Source of the DNA: Tropicibacter naphthalenivorans
GTDB taxonomy: Bacteria > Pseudomonadota > Alphaproteobacteria > Rhodobacterales > Rhodobacteraceae
Assembly: GCF_900176475.1 (NCBI RefSeq)
Contig: NZ_FWXX01000009.1
Coordinates: forward strand, 86,493-150,492
Length of the DNA: 64,000 nucleotides
Direction: 5' to 3'
Position 1 is the first letter of the stretch, and every line of letters starts with the position of its first letter. Shown one piece after another: positions 37,308 to 45,887 of the stretch. The notes below the pieces were generated by a model that did not search any database, was not told the origin of the DNA, and saw only the letters and a program-made list of their open reading frames with translations. The translations under genes and the position numbers were made by a program.

Positions 37308-39143
37308 TCAGATGCCCAGAGCGCTCTCGACCTCGGACTTGAGGTACAGGTAGCCGTAGTCGATGCCGTCCGGGCTGAAGGGAAGCACACCAGCGTTGCG
37401 CAGTTTCGGAGCCAGGCTCTGCCATGTTACGCCATGAGCCTTCGCAAGCGTGCGGAGCGTCACGAAACGTGCATGAAACACGGCGGCGTCTTTCTCCGTG
37501 ATGTAGCGTTGCATCGCCTTGGTCCGCGGATTGCGCATTTCGGTAGACGGCACATGGCCGTCCTTGACCAGTCGATTGATGAACACCGGCTGAGCGAGAC
37601 CGACCGACTTCGTGAACAACTCGAGAGACAGGGCGGCAGGTTCGTCGCTGCCCAGCACCTGCGCGACTTCTTCGTGGTAAACGTGGACAGAGCCGTAGCC
37701 GTGGAACTGTACGTTGCGCGCCACGCGCTGGATCCGCCCTTCACGGATCGCCCGGATGATATCTGCCGGTCTGATCTTGAGCCGTTGGGAAGCCTTCGCG
37801 ATGGTTTCCCATCCATGCTGCGCCTGCTGTATAGTCTCGGCTCCGGTTAGGAGACCATCGATAAAGCCCCGCCCATCCCGCGGATCCCATATGTGCTTCG
37901 ATTGCGCATCAGTCAGCGCGGGTCTCAGGATGCCATCGTCGACGAGCAGGTCAAACTGGGATCGACTGATCCCATGCATCTCGGCGAATTCCTTCGCGCT
38001 GGTGTATGTGACCATCGTTCCAAGCAAGGCCTTGCCCGCCTCGGCGTCAAAGACTGCCCAGTTGTCCGGCAGGTTTGGGTCAATCAGGTCGGCCGACTCC
38101 AGCATTTTCCGGAGTCGGCGGATATCGATGCCGGTTGCCTCGGACGCCGTACGGACCGAATGCAGGTGCCGGTATTCTACAGGTTCTCCAAGGAGGTCGT
38201 CACCAGGCCCCAACGGCCAGCTGTCCATAAGATGCCGAGCCATGAGGTCGCGGTAAGGTTTGAAATCGGGGTCGTTCTGATGTTCGCGTGACAGATGATC
38301 GTAGAGGACAGGGAACACCGCTTTCGGCCCCAGCCGCGGTTCCGCTCGTGCGTTCAGCTGTTTGAGGTGAGACAGAATCTCGGCCTCGCCTTGGGAAGCA
38401 ACGGCAAATCCGGCATCATAGGTGAGGTGCCCCCAAGCTGGCGTAATGTGTTGTGGCCTGAGATCATGGAGCGGGAGAAGCGCGTATCCAAGGAGGCGGC
38501 AGAACACCGACGCGGCATGAAGTGGATGCGCGTCGAGCCACGTTTCCTCATGCGGTTCGCCGGCAAGGCGTTGGTCGAACCAGATCTCGAACTCGGTCGG
38601 CGCACGCGCCTTGCCATCCATCTCGCCGGATACAATCTGATCCGCGATTTTCCGGAACTGCATTGCCGTATCGTAGCGGAGGGTCGGAGCTGTGTCTTTC
38701 CAGAGAGGAACGAGGCTGCACTCATGCTTCAGACATAGAGAAACGTGATGGATCAGCCAGTGCGCCTGAAATGTCATCGCCTGATGCGGCGAAAGGGAAG
38801 AACCCTCAATGTCTTCGCGGAGGCACGCCGGGCAGCCGCGCACCGCGGACGTCAACAACGGCCTAACGGGAAACTGATGGCCATTGATGCTGCGGCGGTG
38901 ACCTTCGGCGGCGACAGTTGTCCAAGACGAGAGCGCGCCCAGATCATTGCCGGACAATTGTTCAAGCTGCCTCAGGGCATCCGGGACGCCTCTCACGATC
39001 TGAGCGAACGGCAGATCCACATCCTCGCCGAAATCGACAGCGCTCACACCGCCGGCGGAGGCTATGCGAGAATGGAACGCAAACGCAGGTTCGCGCCGGC
39101 GCGGCCTGTCATGGAGGGGCGAGGGAAATTCGTGGTTCATCAT
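37308..39143 (-). CDS. TniQ-family protein (copy A)
   Basis: With the ATG at 39143 the protein has 611 residues, exactly the length of copy B; the open frame extends to 39299. The TniQ/TnsD zinc-finger region is visible: GCPACLRED, then HWLIHHVSLCLKHECSLVPLW. The C-terminal half has repeated HTH-like segments (SRSQFDLLVDDGIL, RLKIRPADIIRAIREGRI). TniQ/TnsD proteins choose target sites for Tn7/Tn5053-like transposons. No TniA or TniB is in the window. The two copies share many motifs in the same order and orientation, so they are ancient duplicates. Confidence 0.85.
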   Translation of the reverse strand: MMNHEFPSPLHDRPRRREPAFAFHSRIASAGGVSAVDFGEDVDLPFAQIVRGVPDALRQLEQLSGNDLGALSSWTTVAAEGHRRSINGHQFPVRPLLTSAVRGCPACLREDIEGSSLSPHQAMTFQAHWLIHHVSLCLKHECSLVPLWKDTAPTLRYDTAMQFRKIADQIVSGEMDGKARAPTEFEIWFDQRLAGEPHEETWLDAHPLHAASVFCRLLGYALLPLHDLRPQHITPAWGHLTYDAGFAVASQGEAEILSHLKQLNARAEPRLGPKAVFPVLYDHLSREHQNDPDFKPYRDLMARHLMDSWPLGPGDDLLGEPVEYRHLHSVRTASEATGIDIRRLRKMLESADLIDPNLPDNWAVFDAEAGKALLGTMVTYTSAKEFAEMHGISRSQFDLLVDDGILRPALTDAQSKHIWDPRDGRGFIDGLLTGAETIQQAQHGWETIAKASQRLKIRPADIIRAIREGRIQRVARNVQFHGYGSVHVYHEEVAQVLGSDEPAALSLELFTKSVGLAQPVFINRLVKDGHVPSTEMRNPRTKAMQRYITEKDAAVFHARFVTLRTLAKAHGVTWQSLAPKLRNAGVLPFSPDGIDYGYLYLKSEVESALGI

Positions 39144-39781
39144 TGTCGTCACGTATGAGCCGAATTTCGAAACGTCAAACCTGCGGGGAGGGATTTCGGA
39201 ACAATCCATTAGCTTGCCGCAGGAACCCCTGTCAGTTGTAGCAGTAGCCTTGCCTGAGAAGATCCGATGGAGGACGCGCGATATGCCAAACGACGACATT
39301 GTAGTTCATCGGTAGACGCCTTGCCATCCGCTGCCTCACGCGGAACTTCCCTCTCGACCCTCTCGACCCTCTCGACCCTCTCGACCCTCTCGACCCTCTC
39401 GACCCTCTCGACCCTCTCGACCCTCTCGACCCTCACGACCCTCTCGACCCTCTCGACGGTCATTGCGCAACAAATGCAATCTCGCCCCACAGTTGGCACG
39501 CCTACCCCTAACCCAGCCTACCTTGTTCCATTAGTAGCGACAGGTACGGCGGAAAGTGTGAATTCGCTGCACGCACCTTGAAAGTCCGGTTTGCATAGAG
39601 CAGAGACCCTCATTGAGTATGGGGGCGGCACTACAACACCAAGCGCCCCCACAGTGCTCTGGGCTGCCGCCCACCAGCCCCTGAAACGATCGTCCCGGTA
39701 GACTCGAGGCCGGTCATGCACTAACACCCAAGCCGGTCCACTCAAGTGGGGCTGACCGTTAGGATTTAGCGGCTAACCGCA
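39144..39781. other. Non-coding interval holding a 9-bp tandem repeat
   Basis: No credible gene is seen. Frames crossing the tandem repeat encode LST or VER tripeptide runs and are products of the repeat. The remainder (39460-39781) has no recognisable motif. Confidence 0.5.
39351..39458. repeat. 9-bp tandem repeat, 12 units (VNTR)
   Basis: Consecutive copies of CTCTCGACC start at 39351 and repeat every 9 bases to 39458. Ten are identical, one is CTCACGACC (39432) and the last ends ACG. The near-perfect identity suggests recent slippage expansion. It lies upstream of TniQ copy A. Confidence 0.95.
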
Positions 39782-40249
39782 TCAGAAGCGCCCGGTTGGA
39801 AGACGAGTGCCATCCAACGAGATTGCCTCAAGGCGATCTTCCCCTTTCAGCATCGCGTTAAGATGCTCCTCGAGTTGCTGATCGTAGTTCATATCAAAGA
39901 TTGAAGCACCGCCCGCCGCTATGATGAAATTGTAGGGCGTTACAAAACGAGACCGCAATTGTGCCCGCCCTGCGATTGACTGCAATTCACCCCGGATCAG
40001 CGCAGTGCCGTCATCGTATACCGAACGGCTTACCAGATGCTCACCGTCGACGATGGCATATTCCTCCCAATAATAGGGGAACGGACTATCGCCACGCTCA
40101 ACCTCCACGATGCGCTCGGGAGTGTGCTCGTAGATCCCCACCGGGGGCAACGGGTCTAATTCGACGTAAACGAAATTGTACTTGTATGATCCGCGATTAA
40201 TGTCAGTCACCGCATACCTTTTCCAGAAATCACACCATAGGTTTTCCAA
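39782..40249 (-). CDS. Hypothetical protein between the TniQ genes
   Basis: The protein has up to 155 residues from a TTG at 40249; a GTG at 40210 with AAAAGG upstream would give 142. It is acidic with many aromatic residues (YNFVYVELDPLPPVGIYEH, SPFPYYWEEYAIVDGEH), no signal peptide and no membrane helix. No family is recognised. A stem-loop separates it from TniQ copy B, which is on the same strand. Confidence 0.5.
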   Translation of the reverse strand: MENLWCDFWKRYAVTDINRGSYKYNFVYVELDPLPPVGIYEHTPERIVEVERGDSPFPYYWEEYAIVDGEHLVSRSVYDDGTALIRGELQSIAGRAQLRSRFVTPYNFIIAAGGASIFDMNYDQQLEEHLNAMLKGEDRLEAISLDGTRLPTGRF

Positions 40250-40281
40250 GAGCTGGTATCCGCTGGGTTAAACGCCAACGC

Positions 40282-40315
40282 AAAGAGTTGGAGGGCTGGT
40301 GCCCTGCAACTCTTT
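40282..40315. terminator. Long stem-loop, possible terminator
   Basis: AAAGAGTTG and CAACTCTTT, with inner AGGGC/GCCCT arms around TGGT, form a nearly continuous 14-15 bp stem. T-rich sequence follows on the plus strand and a shorter T-run on the minus strand. It lies just past the end of TniQ copy B and could end its transcript. Confidence 0.65.
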
Positions 40316-40336
40316 TTCTTTCATGAAATTAATAGA

Positions 40337-42172
40337 TTAAGACAGGATCCGATCGGTATCGTCGCGAAGGTAGACGTGCCCGAACGGACCTTCTCGGCCG
40401 CCCAATGGTTCAATGCCGGCATCACGCAGCTGGCGGAGCAACCTCTGCCACGAGGCCCCGTAGACTTCCGCCATCAGCTTGGGTGTCACGAAGCGAATTC
40501 GAAAGGCGGTCTCGTCATCCGCGGTGAAGTAGACCTGATCGGCCTTGGTGATCGGGTTCATCAGGATCGTCGTCTGAACATGACCGGCCTCGATCAGGCG
40601 CTTCAAATGGGACGGCTGACCGATGCCGATGAACTTCGCAAAGACCTCGATGCTCTTTGCGTCAATAGGGTCGGGTTGAAGCGCCGCGACGACATCGTCG
40701 TGATAGACGTGAATGGCTGCGTAGCCTTCCCATTCCATTCGATTGCCGACACGGGTGATGCGGCCATCTCGGATCGCGTCGATGATCTCGACTGGCCGCA
40801 CTTTCAGCCGCTGTGCGGACTTGGAGATGTGTTCCCAGCCGTGCTGTGCCTGCCGGAGCTGCTGGGCGCCGGTCAGGAGATTGTCCAAAAACCTTTGACC
40901 TTGGGCCGGGTGCCAGACAGCTTTGACATCGGGCGCATCAAGATCAGGCATCAGCACGCCATCCTCGACCAGCAGATCGAATTGCGAGCGCGTGGCGTTG
41001 ATCGCGGCTGCCATGTCCTTTGCGGTGATGAGCTCGGTCAGGCTGGCCAGAACGGGTTCGGCTGCGGCCGCATCGAAGACTTCCCATGCATCCCCCAATC
41101 CCTGAGCGGCTTCCGGCACAATGTTCGCTGTAGCCAGAGCTTTGCGCAGACGCCGACGGTCGATCCCTGTCGCTTGGGCAGCCGTCCGGACCGAGTGTAA
41201 CCGGCGCTGCATGACTGGCTGGCCGAGAAGTTCATCGCCCGGCCCCAACGGCCAAGTCGCGGCGATATGATCCCGCAGGAGATGCCGGTACGGCGCATAG
41301 TCGGGATGATCCTTGTAGGCATAGGCGAGCCGGTCATAGAGCTTGGGGAAGATCGCCTTTGGTCCGTCATGTGGCGCGCCGGGTTTGCGTTGGAGGCCCA
41401 CGAAGGTATCCCGGATGGCGTCCGGGCCATGTCGGGCGACTTGAAAGCCCATCTGATAGAGGATCGGACGGTCCTCGGGCGTGATGCGCGACTGGGGGAT
41501 ATCCTCGAGCCGCAGCCGTGCGGCGCCAAGGAGATGGCAAAAATTGGAGGCCGCGTGCAGCGGATGATCGTCTAGCCAAGTTGCCGGAAAGTCAGTGTCA
41601 GCAAATCTTGCCTCGATCCACTCGTCGAAAGCGAACAGCTTTCTGGGCTTCCCATCAAACTTCCCCGACAGGAGGTCGTCCTTGATCCCCTCCAGCACAG
41701 GCGCACTGTCGTAACGTTTGAGCGGACTTGCCTCGCGCCATAACGGAACAAGCGCGGCTTGGTGAATGATACAGACCGAGACATGCGGTACCAGCCAATG
41801 CCCTCGCATCTTCATTTCGCCCGTCTTTTGAAAGTCCTCTCTGAGGCACTGCGCACATCCACGCATGACGGACGTTTGAAGGGATTTGGTCGGGAAACTA
41901 TGGCCTCGGAACACCCTTGTTCCCTTGCCGACCAGCTGTGGCGACCATTCGCGGATGTCCTGCGCGAGCTCCTCACCATGTTCGGCGAGGATCGCGATGA
42001 CATCATCCGTGTTTTGAAGAACCGCCGTGAACGACGTGCCCTTGTCCACGCAAAACGTCGCGGCATCCACCCAGAAGTGGGCAGCACGACGAGAGATCCA
42101 CGATGCGACGGTCTCTCTCGAGGGGGGCAGGGCAAGCATTGTCGGTGTCGCTCGATTGGCTGGTGTTTTCAC
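40337..42172 (-). CDS. TniQ-family protein (copy B)
   Basis: The protein has 611 residues. The zinc-finger part is MRGCAQCLREDF then HWLVPHVSVCIIHQAALVPLW. Segments shared with copy A include DHPLHAAS-FC-LLGAARL, ATWPLGPGDELLGQPV, LHSVRTAAQATGIDRRRLRK and AQHGWEHISKSAQRLKVRP-EIIDAIRDGRI. It would be a target-selection factor of Tn7-like transposition or a domesticated relative with a DNA-binding role. No transposase genes accompany it. Confidence 0.85.
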   Translation of the reverse strand: MKTPANRATPTMLALPPSRETVASWISRRAAHFWVDAATFCVDKGTSFTAVLQNTDDVIAILAEHGEELAQDIREWSPQLVGKGTRVFRGHSFPTKSLQTSVMRGCAQCLREDFQKTGEMKMRGHWLVPHVSVCIIHQAALVPLWREASPLKRYDSAPVLEGIKDDLLSGKFDGKPRKLFAFDEWIEARFADTDFPATWLDDHPLHAASNFCHLLGAARLRLEDIPQSRITPEDRPILYQMGFQVARHGPDAIRDTFVGLQRKPGAPHDGPKAIFPKLYDRLAYAYKDHPDYAPYRHLLRDHIAATWPLGPGDELLGQPVMQRRLHSVRTAAQATGIDRRRLRKALATANIVPEAAQGLGDAWEVFDAAAAEPVLASLTELITAKDMAAAINATRSQFDLLVEDGVLMPDLDAPDVKAVWHPAQGQRFLDNLLTGAQQLRQAQHGWEHISKSAQRLKVRPVEIIDAIRDGRITRVGNRMEWEGYAAIHVYHDDVVAALQPDPIDAKSIEVFAKFIGIGQPSHLKRLIEAGHVQTTILMNPITKADQVYFTADDETAFRIRFVTPKLMAEVYGASWQRLLRQLRDAGIEPLGGREGPFGHVYLRDDTDRILS

Positions 42173-42739
42173 CCAGATATGCCAGAGAGAAGTGAATGCA
42201 AACCGTCGTCATCTTCCGTGGTATCGTTTTGCCGCAGCTCCGGAGTATGATCTCAGTCGTAAACATGGACGGTTTCCGGACCTTCTCTGCTCGCGCGAAC
42301 GTGCCCTTGTCAGGACACTGAAGCGGACACTCTTCCAGGATCACGCCCTGAACCCGGCGCGACCTACGCGGAGGGCGGGGAGCCGAGCTTCGCTGCTCCA
42401 CTCATGAACGGCCAAGATGCGAAAGGAAGCGAACTTTGCAGAGACGTTGTTGAAAGGCCACTCTGAACAGAGAGAACAGACACGAAAATTCTTTCGGCGT
42501 GGCCGCTCCTTGTCAGGTGCGTGTTGCCAAGACACCCGTACCTGACAAAGCGGGGCAACGATTGCACCTCACGCTTTCCGACAGCATGGTGCTTGGGCGT
42601 AGTTGCTGCGAGAGCGATTTACGTCCGGAAATCGCATCGAAGGACGGCTGACATGTTGGGGCACCCGCGGCCTCCTTTTAGACTTGGCTTCTGCGCTCTG
42701 TCATTTAATGTCCGGCGTTAGCTATAGGAGGTTGAACGA
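42173..42739. promoter_or_regulatory. Leader region of the GTPase/caspase operon with an inverted repeat
   Basis: No gene is recognised in this divergent interval between TniQ copy B and the GASH gene. A perfect 9-bp inverted repeat, TTGTCAGGT (42510-42518) and ACCTGACAA (42540-42548), lies about 190 bp before the first gene. A further CTTGTCAGG occurs near 42305. These are candidate regulator sites. The operon ribosome-binding site AGGAGG is at 42726-42731. Confidence 0.45.
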
Positions 42740-44071
42740 TTGGGCGGCTTAATACTTCAGGGTTTTCTTGTCAAAGGGTTGATCGACGTCGGTGGAGATG
42801 ACACCAAGCTGGAAAAACTATCACAGGCGGCCAAAGACCTCGCGAGCGCGCTGAAAAAGAAGCCGTCGAAGGCACTGAGCTATTCTTTGATCGCTTTCGA
42901 TCCGGATGCGCCGGAAGACGATCCTGTGGTCCAAGAGGCACTTGCCGCGCTCCAGAAGAGATGGGTGACATATCGCAACACATTCGCTGACATGCCGATC
43001 TCTGTGGTTCGCGCCATTCTTCTCGATGCAATCGTCGATGCTGCAACCGAGGATGATCGGGTAGGTGTTTGTTTTGTGGCGTCAGCGCGCAACGCGCTTC
43101 CACTTATGCCTGTCGATAGCGAGCGTGATATCTGGATCGATATCGTCAAGAAAATCGAGCGTCGCGTTGATGAAGTCGCTGAAAAAGAGTGGGCGACACC
43201 GGAGACGATCTCAATTAAGTCTATGAAGTATCAACAACCCTCTATTGGCTCACCAAAAATAACCTTTGGTGAGGTGTCAGAGGCCGATTTGCAGATTGCT
43301 TTGAGGGCCGCCGCTGGGCCTCACGACCAAAGTAACAACCCGACAAACGGAAATAGGTATTTTCCAAATCAGAACCCTGCCAATTGGGTCTCAGAATTTG
43401 GAGATATGTCTGGAACGGCTATTTCGGATGCAATCAATAGTGCTATATCGGAAGTAGCAGTCAGTGATCCTGACTTGTCCGAACCCTTCGGCAACTTAGT
43501 ATCAGCGGTTTCCGGCTACGTAGATGAGGCTCTGAACTCCTTCTCTGCCGCCACCGCAGGACTACAGCGACGCACCAAGCTTCTTTGGTGGCGCGAGGCG
43601 CTTTATTCTCCGTCTGCCGCTAAAAGCTACCGCGAACTTTCACCAACAACTGCCGCGGCCCTTATGGCGCTCGACCTTTTTGAGACGGTTCCGCTTTTCA
43701 CGCCCGCAAGCGTCTCGGCCTTCCTGGGTGAGACGGTGCTGCGCTTGGGCGCGGAAACTGTTGAAGCCCAAAAGACTATATGTGAACTGGTAAAGGAAGC
43801 GCAGGACCATGATGACCTTTCGCCATTACGTGCTATTGCTGCAAAACTCGCAGATGTACCAGAAGGGCGAGGGCCGCTACTGGCCTTGATTGGACACCCT
43901 GCGCATGCCAATGCTCGGAGAGAGGAAGATTTCCAACGGCTGACAGGTCTTTCTCCCTCGTCCAAACTTGATCCAGTGTCGTGGGCAGGTTGGCTATTCC
44001 GCGAGCTCCAAGCTTCGAAAGCTGCGATTGACGCATTGTCTGCAAAGCGTCGTCCCGCAAGAAACGCATGA
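42740..44071 (+). CDS. GTPase-associated all-helical protein (GASH domain)
   Basis: The protein has 443 residues from a TTG at 42740 placed eight bases after a perfect AGGAGG, so this is the start. The sequence is almost entirely helical. The segment RRTKLLWWREALYS (residues ~277-290), followed by SYREL, TAAALMALDLFETVPLFTP and VSAFLGETV, is the signature of the GTPase-associated system helical domain (GASH). GASH proteins are found only with the paired GTPases of predicted conflict systems and are thought to act as scaffold or sensor. Its stop overlaps the next ATG (ATGA). There is no signal peptide. Confidence 0.82.
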   Translation: MGGLILQGFLVKGLIDVGGDDTKLEKLSQAAKDLASALKKKPSKALSYSLIAFDPDAPEDDPVVQEALAALQKRWVTYRNTFADMPISVVRAILLDAIVDAATEDDRVGVCFVASARNALPLMPVDSERDIWIDIVKKIERRVDEVAEKEWATPETISIKSMKYQQPSIGSPKITFGEVSEADLQIALRAAAGPHDQSNNPTNGNRYFPNQNPANWVSEFGDMSGTAISDAINSAISEVAVSDPDLSEPFGNLVSAVSGYVDEALNSFSAATAGLQRRTKLLWWREALYSPSAAKSYRELSPTTAAALMALDLFETVPLFTPASVSAFLGETVLRLGAETVEAQKTICELVKEAQDHDDLSPLRAIAAKLADVPEGRGPLLALIGHPAHANARREEDFQRLTGLSPSSKLDPVSWAGWLFRELQASKAAIDALSAKRRPARNA

Positions 44072-45042
44072 CTATGGAAAAGTGCGCGAACGAAACTTGC
44101 TTTGCTCCTGAGATAGGATGTGCTCTCGGCCACACTGACATTTCTAAGTGTCAGATCTGGAATAGCTCCAAGGTATCCGAAGCATCGGAAGAGATCACCT
44201 CAGGAGAAATGCTCCTGCCGTGGACCGGTAGTGCCTTTGGACTTGCAGATCTGGGATTTGTGTCGGGGCGCGGAAAGCCTATCGTTGTAGCAGTTATCGG
44301 ACCGCAAAACGCTGGTAAAACGACGTTGCTGGCAGCATGGTATCTGCTGCTCGGACGAGGCTTGATCGGCTGCGGAAAGCGGTCGTTCGCAGGTTCTTTT
44401 ACACTTTCGGGGTGGGAGGCTGTCGCTGGATCGCTCCGTTGGGAGCCGGGTCAGTCGCCCCGTTTCCCGGCTCATACTACAAGTCGAAGCGGCAGGGCTC
44501 CCGGCCTTCTCCATTTGAGATTTCGACATGAGAACGATGACAGTCCGGTCGACTATCTATTTACGGACGCGCCTGGAGAGTGGTTTCAGCGGTGGGCGGT
44601 AAATGCGAATTCCGACCAAGGTGAGGGCGCCCGTTGGGTATCAGACAACGCTGACGCATTCATCATTGTAGCTGATCGCGAAGCTTTGGCTGGAGAGGCC
44701 AAGGGGGCGGCGCGCGGGTCGCTGCAACGCATCGTGGCGCGCTTGGGTGCAGAACGGGGAGGTCGTCCAGTAGCTCTTGCTTGGACGAAGTCTGACGTCG
44801 AAATTTCGGACCAAATGGAGACTGCGGTGCGCAGTGCTGTCACCGGCGCCATGCCAGATGCAGTCGAACATTCCGTGAGCGTTGTTGATGTATCAGGTGG
44901 AAGCCCATCCATGAGCACCGGTACCGGCTTGGTCGAGCTTCTTCTTTGGGCGATGAGCGTCAAACGATCAGGCATTCAGCTGCCGACGCCAGTCTCGGCA
45001 TCACTCGATCCTCTGTTCATTTGCGGGAGTGAGAAACTTTGA
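44068..45042 (+). CDS. TRAFAC-type GTPase (DO-GTPase2-like)
   Basis: The protein has 324 residues. The N-terminus has four Cys (6, 11, 18, 28) spaced like a small zinc-binding module. The GTPase domain shows a P-loop GPQNAGKTT (78-86), a switch II-like FTDAPGEW (165-172) and a base-recognition TKSD (240-243). This matches the double-GTPase systems in which two divergent TRAFAC GTPases are encoded side by side. It overlaps both neighbours (4 bp upstream, 4 bp downstream). A nucleotide-dependent switch or assembly role is inferred. Confidence 0.8.
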   Translation: MTMEKCANETCFAPEIGCALGHTDISKCQIWNSSKVSEASEEITSGEMLLPWTGSAFGLADLGFVSGRGKPIVVAVIGPQNAGKTTLLAAWYLLLGRGLIGCGKRSFAGSFTLSGWEAVAGSLRWEPGQSPRFPAHTTSRSGRAPGLLHLRFRHENDDSPVDYLFTDAPGEWFQRWAVNANSDQGEGARWVSDNADAFIIVADREALAGEAKGAARGSLQRIVARLGAERGGRPVALAWTKSDVEISDQMETAVRSAVTGAMPDAVEHSVSVVDVSGGSPSMSTGTGLVELLLWAMSVKRSGIQLPTPVSASLDPLFICGSEKL

Positions 45043-45869
45043 GCGAAACGTCGAACTCGATCCTCCTCGTTGGTGAAAGCGGTGTCGGCAAAACCCACTT
45101 TGGTGCGCAACTGCTGCGTCGTCTTATGCAGGCACCAGGGGCATTACGGATGAATGGCGCCGCCACAAACCTTGAGGCATTTGAGGCGGCATTGGAACAG
45201 CTTGATGAGGGCCGCGCGGCTGGCCACACCGCACGATCCGTAAGCGTGGACAGCGTCTGGCCAGTTATTGACGCCAACGGATGTGAGGCAGATTTGGTTT
45301 GGCCGGAATATGGCGGAGAGCAGATCAAGTCTATGATAGAGAACCGACGGCTCACGGAGAATTGGCAAAAACGGATAGAGGTGGCTGACGCTTGGCTGCT
45401 ACTTATCCGGCTTCAACAGACGAGTGTCGGAGATGACATATTCACCAAACCACTCGCCGATTTAAGAGATCTACGGATCGAAAATCACTCTGTAGAACCT
45501 TCTGATCAGGCAAGGTTGGTTGAGCTTCTGCAAATGCTTATCTTCACGCATCGGTCTACATCTAAGGCACGGCACCTCCCGCGTTTCGGTGTCCTCCTCA
45601 CGTGCTGGGATGAGGCCGAGTTTGCAGCAAATCCCTCAGAGGCATTCGAAGAGCGGCTTCCGCTGGTTTCAGCGTTCATTCGCTCACACTGGAAGCTGCC
45701 GCTCATCATGGGCCTTTCCTCGCTGGAACGTCCGCTTAGCTCCGTGGCAGGCGACGAAGATTATGCATGCATGGGGCCAGAACATTTTGGCTATGTGATC
45801 AAGCCTGATGGCACGAAGGATCGCGACCTCACACTGCCAATCCACCACATGCTCACAGGCGACGCGTGA
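45039..45869 (+). CDS. Second GTPase of the pair (DO-GTPase1-like)
   Basis: The protein has 276 residues from a TTG at 45039 that overlaps the preceding stop (TTGA). The P-loop is GESGVGKTHFG (12-22). The switch II position reads WPEYGGEQ (88-95), resembling the D-x-x-G-E segment of these GTPases. The base-recognition position is LTCWDE (187-192), a divergent NKxD that may alter nucleotide specificity. It probably heterodimerises with the upstream GTPase, which is inferred from the conserved pairing. Confidence 0.78.
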   Translation: MSETSNSILLVGESGVGKTHFGAQLLRRLMQAPGALRMNGAATNLEAFEAALEQLDEGRAAGHTARSVSVDSVWPVIDANGCEADLVWPEYGGEQIKSMIENRRLTENWQKRIEVADAWLLLIRLQQTSVGDDIFTKPLADLRDLRIENHSVEPSDQARLVELLQMLIFTHRSTSKARHLPRFGVLLTCWDEAEFAANPSEAFEERLPLVSAFIRSHWKLPLIMGLSSLERPLSSVAGDEDYACMGPEHFGYVIKPDGTKDRDLTLPIHHMLTGDA

Positions 45870-45887
45870 TCTGGTGTGGAGATTTGT

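Noticed and set aside
34807..37425. An 872-codon minus-strand frame
   Set aside because: It lies antisense to nrdJ, whose catalytic motifs are clear; the translation is His/Arg/Gly-rich without domains.
39351..39458. Possible CRISPR array
   Set aside because: The units are contiguous 9-mers with no spacers and no cas genes nearby.
39209..39581. Frames on both strands encoding LST or VER tripeptide runs
   Set aside because: Both arise from the 9-bp tandem repeat, which keeps all frames open. There is no ribosome-binding site or family.
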